Assembly (NCBI GenBank): GCA_011109175.1
Contig: RDEW01000001.1
Location: 1,801,453-1,865,452 of the forward strand
Reading direction: 5' to 3'
Length of the DNA: 64,000 nt
From: Dicyema japonicum
Taxonomy: Eukaryota; Dicyemida; Rhombozoa; Dicyemidae
This document shows positions 11,031-21,679 of this stretch, in pieces. Position 1 is the stretch's first letter. Every line of letters starts with the position of its first letter. The notes under the pieces are model-generated. The model saw only the letters and a list, made by a program, of their open reading frames with translations. It was not told the origin of the DNA and searched no databases. The position numbers and the translations under genes were made by a program.

Positions 11031-11250
11031 ACTTTATTATATTCCGAATAACTCCTTTATGTGTGTCCTTAACGTATAAGCTATCTGTCTACCATTCCAA
11101 AGTTTACCGATCCATGAGAGTGGCTAGCATTTGCCACGTCTAACTTAATAGCAACAGGTCTCCTACATGTTAGTGAGGCTGGGGTTACGTAGCTAACTAA
11201 TATTATATTCCATTTTGGTGGCTCACTATCTTACTACGTTTGGCTCTCTC
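11031..11250 (+). mobile_element. Retrotransposon 3' remnant
   Basis: The stretch around 11135-11200 closely resembles 24820-24900, the 3' end of a plus-strand element: both run from CTACTTAATAGC-like sequence through GTTAGTGAGG to GTTACxTAxCTAACTAA. The matching coding end would be a short Leu/Ala/Val-rich tail before the stop. A related tail (TACTTAAATAAAGTGTGTCCTG) also sits at 9685-9707. Confidence 0.5.
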
Positions 11251-11416
11251 AAACACTGTAATACTGCACGTGCTACATTCTAGGCCAATCAATTCCTGTA
11301 TCTCGTTGGCGATCATTGAATCAGTTAATTTGTATCTTGTTTAGTAAATTCGTGATGTCTGGGCTTTTATGTGTTTAAAGAGGCATCATGGAATCTACGT
11401 GACTCAGAAGACACAT

Positions 11417-11677
11417 TCAGCAGGATCCCTCCCTTCCCTGCGCAATTGTGGAGATTCCGACAGGGGATGTGATACTTGGACAAGATGTGTCCCACTCCGA
11501 TGGAACCTCTTTCAAGTAAATCCGGGCATATAGGAATACCCTAATCACATATGTAGAGGACATTACTGCAACAATTACAGTAACTGAAATCCCGGGAGAC
11601 AGGTCGTCCCTGTTCTCATTTCGTTTAATCCACCATCCCTTAAAGTTTTGAACTATACCCCGTTCACCCCAATTCAC
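11417..11677 (-). CDS. Unassigned 86-codon frame with one hydrophobic segment
   Basis: I do not recognise this. It has a hydrophobic stretch (GISVTVIVAVMSS) in mid-protein. Just upstream (11660-11750) the DNA carries an imperfect tandem duplication of CCGTTCACxCCAATTCACAT, which spoils the apparent start. It could be chance or part of a spliced gene. Confidence 0.2.
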   Translation of the reverse strand: MNWGERGIVQNFKGWWIKRNENRDDLSPGISVTVIVAVMSSTYVIRVFLYARIYLKEVPSEWDTSCPSITSPVGISTIAQGREGSC

Positions 11678-11861
11678 ATGACCTCAATCTAAGTAAGCAA
11701 GATCTTCCGTTCACACCAATTCACATGAAATGACCTCAAATCTAAGTAAATACATCCAAATAAGAGCTTCGACATTCTTTAAGGTAGACACGTGACAAAA
11801 AAGCCAGCCTCAACATAAGGGAGTGGTAAATCACCAAAATATAATATTTAAAAGGTATATG

Positions 11862-12432
11862 TCAATTTGGAGTGAATGCTCTGTTACGCGGAAACATCCT
11901 TATAATGATTACGACCACCATAAAGCTAATAAAAGCAATAGTAAGGGCCACAAACATCCCCCAGTTAGACCCCGTCTTCTTGCCACGAGCCACTGTGTCC
12001 TTTAATGACTCATAGTTTCTCTGAGCGAGATCAGCCGCCTTGTCAAGTTTCTACCAGTCACATGGAATCCCCACTTTATAGTCTGCCTGAACAATCTCTC
12101 TGCTCAGCTGGGCATTCCCTCGCAGAATAATAGACAGGTTGCTGAGCTCCTCAAATTGCACATGTTTGCCGCCATTTATAAAATTTGAGCTTTCTGAGTT
12201 CTTTATTTTTCCAGAATTTAAAATTTGTCTGAATTTTCTAATCCTGTGGTTAATGCTCTCACATTCCTTTGTATTTTTGCCAGATTTGGAGATAATGTCG
12301 TCAACAGACTCAATATACTAGCATGAGAAATTGATTTACCTTTTTCAGTGAATCGTAGGGCAACTCGTCCATTAAAACTAATTTGTCGCATATATCAAGA
12401 ATATTTGATACTGAACTAGTAGCTGAATTCAT
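11862..12432 (-). CDS. USE1-like tail-anchored SNARE
   Basis: Probable Qc-type SNARE for Golgi-to-ER vesicle fusion. Three exons on the minus strand: 12432-12340, 12317-12075 and 12050-11862; 174 residues (human USE1 is about 260). Introns are 22 and 24 nt. Read straight, exon 2 runs into TAG, but removing the 24-nt intron 12051-12074 joins QADYK to KLDKAADLAQ and continues the heptad SNARE helix. The C-terminus is a single membrane anchor (GMFVALTIAFISFMVVVII) and a short RMFPRNRAFTPN tail, as in USE1 proteins that end in a short basic segment. The N-terminal half is only helical and polar. Sec20/BNIP1 is the main alternative. Confidence 0.75.
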
Positions 12433-13059
12433 TACACCACAAACTCAATTCTACTATTATTTAAATTTTATTTATTTTTTATTTTTTTAAAAACAAAGAA
12501 TTAATTTGAACCAAATAAATAACTAAAAAATCATTAAATTTTGAAATAATATATATTGACAAAAAACATGTTAGTCAGAGGGCTGAAGCCCTAACTGCGT
12601 CGCCATTAGTTTTGGATTGCAAGCGAAAAACACTCGAATAGTCAATCGAGCGGGCTGAGATTTGGTTTCTAAGTTTTTTTAAGAATTCATAGAATGAAAG
12701 CTTAAGGGCACCAAAGTTACTATAGCAAAAAGAATAACGAAATTTATTTTCTGCTCTTATTTTAAAAATTATTTTTTATTCCCACCAGACGAACAATAAT
12801 TTTAAATTAAAGCGCGCAAAAATGTTAGAAAAAGCCCGCAAAATTAAAAAAAGAGTCTTAAGAGATATCAAACAACCAAGAAAAAAACAATTTTATTAAT
12901 CCAGGAAAGGAAAAAAATAACACTCAATTCCCAATTTCCTCTAGTATTTTTCCTTAAATCTTCTTATTGAGGCAATGAGCATGTCAGGTATCTCTTAACA
13001 ACTGGGTTCTTGTTCCTCAATGGAAATTGTATTTTCCTTTTCATCTATTACCTTTTTTT
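12433..13059. other. AT-rich intergenic region
   Basis: Includes A/T runs and no open frame with recognisable content. It holds the upstream region of the USE1-like gene. Confidence 0.35.
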
Positions 13060-14050
13060 AATCAATTGAAATAAATTCTTTCATCTCAATAAGATCATAA
13101 ATATGGGTTATGGATACGATTTCATGTGTTATGTTTAAGCCATAAGTTAAACTTTTTGTACTCTTAAACGTATATTCGGACCCAATACGGTATCTTTTCT
13201 AAGATCGCTTGGGTCAAAGATTTCGAAAGTTAGTAATGAGCGTCGGGAAACCGAGTGGTTGTTCCAAAGTATTTTTCTGGCATTTGTCAGGGGAAACAGC
13301 CATTCCATCCTATCAGCTTTCCGTGTCTTGTTGCGTAATAAATTGTTTTATTGTCAAAAAAATTATAATCATATTTTTAAAACATCTTGCTTTCTCATTA
13401 ATAGCGGCGCGGCATTAATGCGTTCTTGACATATTTGTACACATCACTGAAACTCTTATTAACCTAAAATTTTTATATCCATAAAATGGGGATTTACTTT
13501 TGGGTGGAAATAGTTCATAAAAAGTCCTGTTTCATCCAAATTGTAAACATAAGTGATTATATCTTAGAAACTTGAAATTTTTTAGAAATTCATTGAAGCA
13601 TTTCTCCACGTAATTTGGGCATTCTAAATCCATGTCAATTTTTGAATTTATCATAAAAACTTACAAGAATTTTTAAAATTTGCTAAAGAAAGTTCTTTTG
13701 AGAAAAATTCTGCCTTATTTAAAATTAAGGCACTGTTCAATAAAACACCTTAGTCGTTAGACTAACTAGTGTACCTTCGATTCCATTGTATCATTCTACC
13801 AAATTTTATCAAGTTCAGGAAATTTCAACTTTTTGCAAGTTTTTAATTTAGGATTTCTGATTTTGAACTGAGATGAAAAGGATTCTCTATCATTAAAATT
13901 GTATTGGCTGTTCTTCGACAGATTTTCATTTTTGAAGAAAGAAGAAAATCTGTCACTTATCATTCAACATGACGAAGGCTCACTATCATCCTTATAATAT
14001 TTCGACTTTTGGGGCAATAGTATGTCTTGTGTAATAACCAACAGAAACAG
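13060..14050 (-). pseudogene. Tigger/Jerky-type transposase pseudogene
   Basis: On the minus strand, at about 13470-13550, the frame reads YVYNLDETGLFMNYF, the first catalytic-Asp motif (NxDETGLF) of Tigger/pogo transposases. Upstream and downstream, pieces such as FGRMIQWNRR and NARKILWNNHSVS occur in shifted frames with many stops. No intact reading frame remains and I could not find its ends. Confidence 0.55.
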
Positions 14051-14162
14051 TACGACCCAGGCTTGTTTTGAATTATTTTATTTTTTTAATATTAAAAAAA
14101 TAATTTTCAAAAATTGTAGCAAATTTCATAATTGGCAAATATAGTTTATTATATTAATAAAC

Positions 14163-15520
14163 TTACGATTGTTTAAAAAAATAATTTGATTTATTACTGT
14201 TAATCCATTCTAGCAGACGAGTCATAGCAGACTTCATGTCAGATGGATTCTCAGAATAATCAAAAGCAGCATAAATTAAAATTTGGCCGAAAATCTAAAT
14301 CTCTCAAATCATCAAACCTGACCATAAACTACCTCACTCTGTGTCCTAATAACAGCAGTATTAGCATCCACCAGTAGCTCATCCAACTGCTGATACGCCT
14401 CAAATATATTAATCCAATGAGTTGGGTCCTTGTGGTGAATGTTTACATTAATATACTGATGGTAGGGTCGATGACAGCACAAAAAATGCTTTACTTTTTC
14501 GGCCTTAAAAATAATATTAAATTAAACAGGAATTTTATTCAAATTTACTGAAAATTCACCATTTAATAAAATGGCGGTAAATTTCGTCAATAATTTGGAG
14601 CTTTCGTAGTGGGTGCGTATTTTGCTAATAATTTCCTCCAAGTCGATGGTATGGGTGTTCTTCGTCAGAGTAAGAACCTTCAATCGACAGTCGAGGTCCA
14701 GAAAGTTCACGTGGCACAGCAGGAAGACACTTAAATAAGAAAATTGGTCACTTTTTATTAAAATGAGGCAGACAGACCTGAAATGAGGTCTCAAATCCAA
14801 TCTGACTCTTACAAATGCCATCCACCATGTTTAGGAGAATAAGGACGTCGCTCCATACAATAGACTTTCCACGTGGGCTCTGTATCATTACCACATAGTC
14901 GTCCACAAGCAAGATGGAGAAGATTACACCCTAAGATAATACCAAACCCAACCAGTGACTTTGCGGAAATGGAGAGAAGAGCCGACATTTCCGCGCGGAT
15001 ATTAACAGGGATCCTCACTGTTTGGTAGGCGGACAGCAGAAATGAAGGATTGAAAGAGAAAGAGTCGACAAAGTGGCCAAAACAGCGTTCATAACCCCCA
15101 AGAAGTCTCCCAAAGTCGATAGTGCTAAGTTGACGCCAAATCTTTGCGATCTTGTTGTTTGTGAGACACCCGATGATGAGTTGGTGGAGACAGGACAATC
15201 GTCTTTTGACCTGTCTGAGACTGAGAGTGCTGCGGGAGAGGCAGAGAATGATAAAGGGGTCGAAGTAGTCGAAGACGATGACTGAATTTCCGTCGCTGAG
15301 TTCAATATAGTCGAGCTCGTCGTCCCCTGTTTTGACGTAGGAGACGATGGCCTGGATTACTGCTGAGATTTGGAGGACAAAGGCTGTGTCGTCTTCTACT
15401 CTAAAAGTGAATATGATTTGGTCACCCAATGAAGAGAGGCTTCCCTGCGGTGGTTACGATAAAGTAAACGTCCTTCTTGGAAGAACAGTCGATTGAGAAT
15501 TTGCTGTGGGATTGGAACAT
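14163..15520 (-). CDS. MON1: MON1, subunit of the Mon1-Ccz1 Rab7 exchange factor
   Basis: Mon1 with Ccz1 activates Rab7 on late endosomes. Six exons on the minus strand: 15520-15426, 15400-14953, 14930-14752, 14729-14528, 14503-14318 and 14294-14163; 1242 nt, 413 residues. Introns are 25, 22, 22, 24 and 23 nt. Family landmarks: KKDVYFIVTTAGKPLFIG near the start (first longin domain), VIQAIVSYVKTGDDEL, the WRQLSTIDFGRLLGGYE block, then VCLPHFN, SEVVYGQIFGQILIYAAFD and LLEWINSNK at the end. Stopping at the first TAA (14522) would lose the last domain. The protein lacks the long N-terminal extension of animal Mon1 (often over 500 residues). A plus-strand frame at 15073-15285 is a shadow. Confidence 0.93.
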
Positions 15521-15550
15521 ACCCACTGTGGTTAATTTTTATTAAACAGT

Positions 15551-15800
15551 TTAGTTAATTATTATTATTAAGCCAAAGAAACACCGTCTTAACCAATAAC
15601 TAATATTCAGGTGATCCCGGCAATAAAATAAGCAACCAGGAAACCCATTTGGGAAAGGCAGTTGCATATTCGTACGAAGCTTAACTTTGGATAACAAATT
15701 TCTTAAGGGGACGTGTATGCCTCGGAGGACTGAAATCAGTCTCGGGTTTTCTCCCAAACGGTGTCCCCCAAGGATCTTCTTTATCATCCGCTTTATTCAA
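15551..15800 (-). mobile_element. Non-LTR retrotransposon 3' end, type C
   Basis: Minus-strand tail: CCGGGATCACCTGAATATTA (ends at about 15620) followed by a TTATTA-rich end at 15551-15575. The same 3' end occurs on the plus strand at 54850-54905. The GGGATCAC block also ends the elements at 16530, 48990 and 50170. Only the last codons are present. Confidence 0.6.
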
Positions 15801-16575
15801 TTTATACCTGGCCGACCTCCCGACACCGGAATCCAATAACGATGTTTCTACTCACATATGCGGACGACATTGTTTTGGCCTCGCGTGATCGGGATATCCA
15901 AAATGCTACAGAAAGATTATAAATTAACCTGGACCGACTCAACTCCTGGGTAATGAAGAACCGATTCACGATAAATTCCAGAAAGTCGGTCACGTCTATG
16001 TCTACTTCGGACAAAAGGTTGGGGAAGAAGACTGTCACCTTGAAATTGGACAACGTTGAAATCCCCTTCAGCAAATTTCAGAAGATCCTGGGCGTGGCAC
16101 TGGATACGCACTTATGTTTGTCACCACACGTGGCGAACATTGTCCTGAAGTGCGAGAAGAAAATTAATGTATTGAAATGTTTATCTGGAATATGGAAGAC
16201 GGGTACCCACCCGGTCTTGATGAATATCTACAAACAATACATTGAACCATGCTTCTCGTACGCGTGTGTTTCGTGGGGACCTTCATTATCATGGACGAAT
16301 ACCAAGAAAATCGAGGACGTACAAATGAAGGCTTTCAGAGTCACGGAGCGGTGGACTTGTGGAGACACAGAACTACTCTGGAGGCCCTCATAAAACTAAA
16401 CTCCGGCATGCGGGAAGGTGGCCCTGCAGATACAGTCAGCCGCCCAGTACGATCTTGTGTGGGCACGAGGGAGGAGCACCGAGAAAGGATGAGGATTTTG
16501 GTGGAACGCATCGGGATCACGTAATAGCTAGTTTGGTTTTACCGTGTTCTTGGGTGTTAAATAAATAAAATAAAT
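15640..16575 (+). mobile_element. Jockey-like retrotransposon fragment, type C
   Basis: Plus strand: GFLPNGVPQGSSLS and LFNLYLADLP (about 15740-15815), then the catalytic LLTYADDIVLASRD in another frame (about 15842), then an open C-terminal part (15953-16393) with ILGVALDTHLCLSPHV and a SYACVSWGPS block. It ends GGGATCACGTAA (16513-16524) and a TAAATAAA tail. Several frameshifts; the 5' half is missing. Reverse transcription of element RNA is the ancestral role. Confidence 0.8.
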
Positions 16576-17610
16576 GGAGGTAATCGACCTACTACTGATT
16601 AATAACGTTGGGCCATCAACTAAGTACTGATCACTTTGCTATGACCAATTATTACTTTTTTGAAGGGGGTACTGTGACCCTACTTTTTAATTAGAAGGAT
16701 TTAAGAAACTCAGGATTTGGAATTGAGGCAAGTTAACTATCACAAGGACTGGTTGAACTGGTGACTGAAGGTATGTGAAAATTATGGAGAGCTGAGTGTT
16801 GCTAAATCACTAATTAGACATGTTCAACTCCCTGTTGCCTTTTAAGTAAGGTCCGTAAATTGATTGAATGCCTAATTGTAAAGCACCGACAATAGTCATA
16901 GATTTAATACAAACTCAGTTGGGAGGTCTCTGTCTGTATGTATAAGATGTCGAAAGTCCCCTAATGGGCGAATCTATTCGAATCTGATATCAAACATCCA
17001 AATTTTGTACAATTTCAGTTTCAGAAAATAAATTGCATATTAAAATCTTAAACCTCTTTCAATCTGATAGCGCCCTCTTTTCTCTGTTACCTTCTCGTTA
17101 GCCTTCCGTTTTCTTCCCTTGAAGGGACCTGGCGCATACAAATCTTTCAGAAGAGACATTCAAATATTACACAACTCCACCCAGAACCTGCGGAATGGGA
17201 AGACAATATAAGTCTCTACAATTATGGGAACCCCCGTCATATGATAAATGAACTCAGGGACATCTAATATACGAAGTTGAGGGACAATGAAGCGTCGGAT
17301 ACAACATACTGCAAGTTCGGGTCTTTTCTGGTTATCTCACGTTCGTGGTTAAGTTGTACAATATCTCAACTTGTACAAGTACAGTGAGACTCTTCCTAAC
17401 CGTCAATTTTAAACAGCCCTCCCGACAAGGAGTAGGTAATATAAGTAGGTAATAAGAAAACTTGTGGTTAGGAGTTTGCCATATGATTTGAAATTTTCGG
17501 TAAATTTGGCGGTTAGGAGGAGCTTTACTGCATAAGTTCTTATCCCCAGAACTCAAAAAGGTCGTGTTGATCAGAGTGTGGGAGATTCTGTCAAAATAAT
17601 ATTGATGAGA
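16576..17610. other. No identifiable gene
   Basis: About 1 kb with no conserved frame. A 74-codon minus-strand frame (17332-17556) has no recognisable motif. Confidence 0.3.
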
Positions 17611-18530
17611 ACATTAAAGATGTTTCTAATATGAGTGATGGAAAGTCTCCTCAGGAACCAGTATCCAACAAGTGGATATACCTGACTCACTTGTGGTCCC
17701 CCTTAGATCTAGCCTGAAGAAATCGGTTTCTTTCGCACTTGAATTGTCCAATATTAACGACCTGCATGCTTTTACTACGGAGCTTGGAAGGAGTATCCAT
17801 TTAGTGTGAATGTGCAGAGTTTCCAAACTGAGTTACGTCCATCTTAAGTGGTTCTAAAGGGAATCCTATCATGGATATTTTATACTCTTTTTTAGGCTCT
17901 TCAGCCCTGATTTTCCTTCCATCATTTCAAGAAAGATGGTTACAATCTTGGTGTTTGAAATTGACCGTAAAATCAAGAGCTGAGGCTATGTTTCTTATAA
18001 GATTTGGATCACATGTTGGTGTCCAGAAAATCCGCGGTGAATGGTATCAAGACTCTGCAATCAAACGTTTCAGATGCCAAAAATTTGGCCACGTTGCATC
18101 TCGATCCATTGAAAAGGAGAAATCCCTTATTTGCGGGGAGGAGCACGGAATGATCAGCTGTCCTTCTAAAGGAAGTTTATCGTCGTTAACGAGACTAAAA
18201 TCCTTAAAGATGTCATCCTAGAGGGTTTGTCGTCTGTAAATATAAGATGGAAGGAAGGAGCCTCTGCCGGTACAGGAACATCTCTGATTATCGTCGACAT
18301 CTATACACTCGAGGGTCCCAAGTCATAAGGAGTACTGATTGGGAATATATCTCTGTTGATGATTGCCGTGACGAGGTGTGGATTACCAGTATCAGCCAGT
18401 TTTTTATCGACTACCCGAGACTTGGTTGAGATCTTGATTCTAAACATGTTGCTTTTGGGGGTGGTTCGACCAATCAGGATGGACGAAGGTTGAGACATTT
18501 ACCCAACTCTTGGCTTCAAGGTTTTGACAT
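17611..18530 (+). mobile_element. Retrotransposon ORF1 (CCHC gag-like) fragment
   Basis: The frame 17871-18221 contains RCQKFGHVASRS, EKSLICGEEHGMISC and PSKG, two zinc-knuckle (CCHC) units with some cysteines replaced. Such units are typical of the nucleic-acid-binding first protein of Jockey/I-type elements. Downstream to 18530 are further shifted pieces. It is degraded and has no clear start. Confidence 0.6.
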
Positions 18531-18550
18531 CTAAGGACCCAAATCATTAT

Positions 18551-19850
18551 TCATACACTTATTATGGCACTTTCACGAAAGCCATAATGATTATAGCCCT
18601 GCATGTGCAACACTCAAAGAAACAATATTTATAGTTAGTCTTTTCCATCTTCCTCTGTCGAATGCGAGTGATCTCAATTCGTCCAGGTCGTCCCCCGTCT
18701 TTAGATTTTTTCTCACACGATTTAAGTCTTTGTTTAAGGCAGTCGGAAGTGTCGATCTAGGTCGTCCGCGGAAGGGTTTGTCGCAACTGTCAAAGTAATC
18801 TTCCATCGCTTTGTTAGCGGGTGTGTCCGGGTTTATTCTTAGTACATGCCCAAATAGCCTCCACCGGGCATCTATCACATCCTTGTTGATGTACGAACAC
18901 ATACACTTGTTGTAGATACCAGTGGTTGATATTCTACGTGGCCACTCCATTCCGAGTAAGCTTCTTAGTTGCCTTCTATGGAACGAATCCAGTTTCAATA
19001 GTTCGTTGAAGGAACTTCCCCATGTCCCAGCGTACAGTAGGATCGGTTTCACAAACGCGTTGTAAAGCCTGCATCTGATGTCAATTCCAAGTCCTTTGGC
19101 TCTTAGCCATCCTTTCTTCAGTTTAGCCATTGCCGCATTTGCCAGTGTTTTCCTCCTTAGAACATCTTCAGCGTCTCCTAGTAGAGAGCCGAGCTTATTA
19201 GTGCATCTCCATTTTTCGTGAGTAATATCGTCTTCTTATTTGATTTCCGTAATTTCAGTTTTGTTAACATTTACGCTGAGAAACCATTTCTCAAGCTCCG
19301 CAGGTGCATTTTCTAGTAGGTGTTGGAGTGCGGTCGCGTCTCGTGATACGAAATCCACATCATCCGCATAAGATGTCTCTTCTATGTCTCCTATATAGCA
19401 TTTACGGAGGTCGCGGAGTGCAGATTCAAGGTGAATAGTAAAGGGGAGGGGGAATCACCCTGATGTGTCCCAATCGTTGATTTGAAACTGCGGGAAGTTG
19501 CTCCTTCTGTCCTCACAGATAGTCTTGTGTTCGCAAGTAGTAGTCTGATTATCCTAACCGACGATTTATCCAATATTTGCTCAAGCACATTCATCAGTTT
19601 CTGTTTGTTTATTGAGCCGAAAGCTCTGGAGAGATCTATTCCCAACACGGTCGTTGCGTTCTTGAATTTTTGGTGCGTTGCGCAGCGCCATCTATTGCTC
19701 CATAACAATGTCTGCCGTAGACCATCCTTCTCGGAACCCACTTTGACTTGCTGGTAGGTATTGGGAGTGACCATATTCTCAAAATCTTAAGCGTCAATTT
19801 AAAATCGGAGTTTTTATGAAATTTGACACTAATAATGTCGATTGGAGTCA
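18551..19850 (-). mobile_element. Non-LTR retrotransposon, type A, most complete 3' half
   Basis: Minus strand: VLGIDLSRAFGSINK, IGTHQGDSPSPLLFTLNLHS and an SYADDVDFVSRDA catalytic box (about 19360), then EKWFLSVNVNKTEI. After one in-frame TAA, an open frame (19130-18591) runs through GIDIRCRLYNAFVKPILLYA, LDSFHRRQLRSLLG, RWRLFGHVLR and FRGRPRSTLPTALNKDL to the stop. The reverse-transcriptase part has a frameshift. It gives the reference order for the four smaller type A fragments in this window. Confidence 0.85.
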
Positions 19851-19859
19851 TGACAGGAC

Positions 19860-20184
19860 TTTCATGATGGACAAACCTTGTTCTTTATCGACGTCTGTCG
19901 CCTGGTGACGTGGACTATGTTAGCGCATTGTGGGTGCTATGGAGGAGTATCTACATTGTTTTGCTAAATCTGTTTTCTCGGGAGATCCTAAAGCCGTGGT
20001 CCCAACCAATATCAAACTGGAGATTTCAGAACGAAATCGTCTTCGGGCAAAACTAAATTTGTGGGTTGAGAGTTTCTGAAGAGAAGAATACGAGATACTC
20101 AAAAGACTATAGACTTCTTATTCAGAAAGTCACTAAAAATGGAGGACTGAGAGAGGAAGGTTGGACACCGAGAACCCAACATTC
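19860..20184 (+). mobile_element. Type B retrotransposon, left part of interrupted copy
   Basis: Linker and early reverse-transcriptase region, broken by stops. It ends GGTTGGACACCGAGAACCCA, which matches the minus-strand copy at about 62760-62800. Here the sequence is cut by the Tc1-like element, and the retrotransposon resumes at 21680. Confidence 0.65.
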
Positions 20185-20201
20185 TATACCATTTCAGGTT
20201 T

Positions 20202-20340
20202 AAAGTGGGTCTTACCAAAAGCAAAGTGGGTCTTACCAAAAGCAAAGTGGGTCTTACCAAAAGCAAAGTGGGACTTACCAAAAGCAAAGTGGAACCTTAC
20301 CAAAAGCAAAGTGGATCTTACAAAAAGCAAAGTGGAACAA
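20202..20340 (+). repeat. 21-bp direct repeat array in the left inverted end
   Basis: Seven units of AAAGTGGGTCTTACCAAAAGC, the last three diverged (GGGTCTT to GGACTT, GGAACCTT, GGATCTT). The right end has four inverted units. Such arrays often serve as transposase binding sites. Confidence 0.9.
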
Positions 20341-20530
20341 AAATTATTTTTTGTTATAGGATGAAGATTAATTTCAATTGCTAAAGTGTCGAGATCAATT
20401 GCAAAAGCTACGAGATCAATTGCAAAAGTGACAATGCAACATGCAAAAGTGTCGAGATCAATTGCTAAAGTGACTAAGCAAAAACCTATATATTTGGATG
20501 TCTGCGCAAATATTTTATTTTTTTATTCAT

Positions 20531-21410
20531 ATGCCTGCTCAAATAAAAAAGTCTGAGCTGCAATTAAGAAAAATCTTATTATCGGGGTTTATAAGGAAGA
20601 TGGTGACTGGAGGGAACTTGCAAAATCTCTCGATGTTCCGAAAACTACTACTTATCGTTGGTTGAAAAACAAAAACAAACCTGATCAGCGAGGGGGATCA
20701 AAAGCAAAAAAAATTCTTGATAAACATAAAGATTATTGTGTTGAACAGCTCGAAATTAACCCTAGGATTACTCTTGAGACCTTGAGAATTCTTTTAAATT
20801 CTAATTTCAGCTTAAATGTTTCAAAAGAAACCATTCGAGTCCACTTGGACGGTGCCTGTTATTCTTTGAAAGATATCAGGTATGAACCAGAGAAAGGCAA
20901 TAGTGAATTAAATAAAGAAAAAAGAAAAAAATTTATAACTTCATTATTGGAATATCAATCGGAGGAAATTCCAATATTATTTATGGATGAAACAAATATA
21001 AACATGCACATATCCCGTAAAAAGGGTCGATCAAAAAAAGGAACAAGGGCTAATGTCGTTGCAACAAGTTCGCGAGTGCCAATGTACATTTCATTGGTTG
21101 CATCGGGTCCCTTGGATTGTTGCATTATGAATTCAAACGTGGATCCTTTAATAAAGAATCCGCCCATGAATGGGTGAGAATTTGTCTACGAAAAGCCAGG
21201 GAAGTTTACAATTTTCCAGTAGTGCTAGTAGTAGACAATGCTCCATGCCATTCAGGAATTGAAGAAATTGTCAGAGATAATGAATTCATCGGAAATAAAA
21301 TTTTAAGATTGGGTCCCTATAGCCCTATGCTCAACCCAATTGAGAATATTTGGTCAGTTTTCAAAGCTGATGTAAAAAGACACATTGCTACAGATATGAA
21401 AAATATTTGA
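20531..21410 (+). pseudogene. Tc1/mariner-like transposase, frameshifted
   Basis: Cut-and-paste transposase of the element above. An N-terminal helix-turn-helix region (WRELAKSLDVPKTTTYRWLK) precedes the catalytic domain. Catalytic residues are visible: D in ILFMDETN (about 20985), D in LVVDNAPCHS (about 21233) and E in LNPIENIW, with 35 residues between the second D and the E, that is DD35E rather than DD34E. A frameshift near 21115 separates SLVASGPLD from LHYEFKRGSFN, and the start region (20531-20590) needs another. The protein ends at a stop at 21408-21410. Not active as it stands, unless these are sequencing errors. Confidence 0.85.
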
Positions 21411-21679
21411 ATGGTGTGAGACAAGAAGCTTTGTCAACTACGGAGTTTCGACTTCAAAAGTTAGAAGAAAGTATGATTAATTCATTATGTATAATCACTC
21501 CATCTTTATGCAACACCGTAATTGCTAGAATTCAGAGGTTGGCCCCATCGGTGTTAAATAATGATGACATGGTTTATTAAATAATTTTTGTTCCACTTTG
21601 CTTTTGGTAAGACCCACTTTGCTTTTGGTAAGACCCACTTTGCTTTTGGTAAGACCCACTTTAAACCTGAAATGGTATA

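Larger units (their letters stand above)
20187..21677 (+). mobile_element. Tc1/mariner-like DNA transposon nested in a retrotransposon
   Basis: The element begins TACCATTTCAGG (20187) and ends with the inverted CCTGAAATGGTA (21677), flanked on each side by TA, the expected target duplication. Behind the left end lie seven copies of AAAGTGGGTCTTACCAAAAGC (starts 20202, 20223, 20244, 20265, 20286, 20308, 20329); behind the right end four copies inverted (21590-21665). A second small repeat (GATCAATTGCAAAAG) follows at about 20390-20475. The interrupted type B retrotransposon continues on both sides, so the order of insertion is clear. Confidence 0.9.

Noticed and set aside
11862-12432. In-frame TAG in the SNARE, suggesting a pseudogene or stop-codon readthrough
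   Set aside because: Removal of a 24-nt GT-AG intron (12051-12074) deletes the TAG and restores a continuous SNARE helix.
14522-14524. TAA taken as the end of MON1 at 309 residues
   Set aside because: It lies inside a 24-nt intron (14504-14527); splicing continues in frame into the conserved Mon1 C-terminal domain.
15073-15285. Plus-strand 70-codon acidic frame
   Set aside because: It is antisense to the conserved MON1 longin region and is a shadow.
20202-20340. Regular 21-bp repeats as a CRISPR array
   Set aside because: Units are directly adjacent with no spacers and are mirrored at the other end of a TA-flanked transposon.
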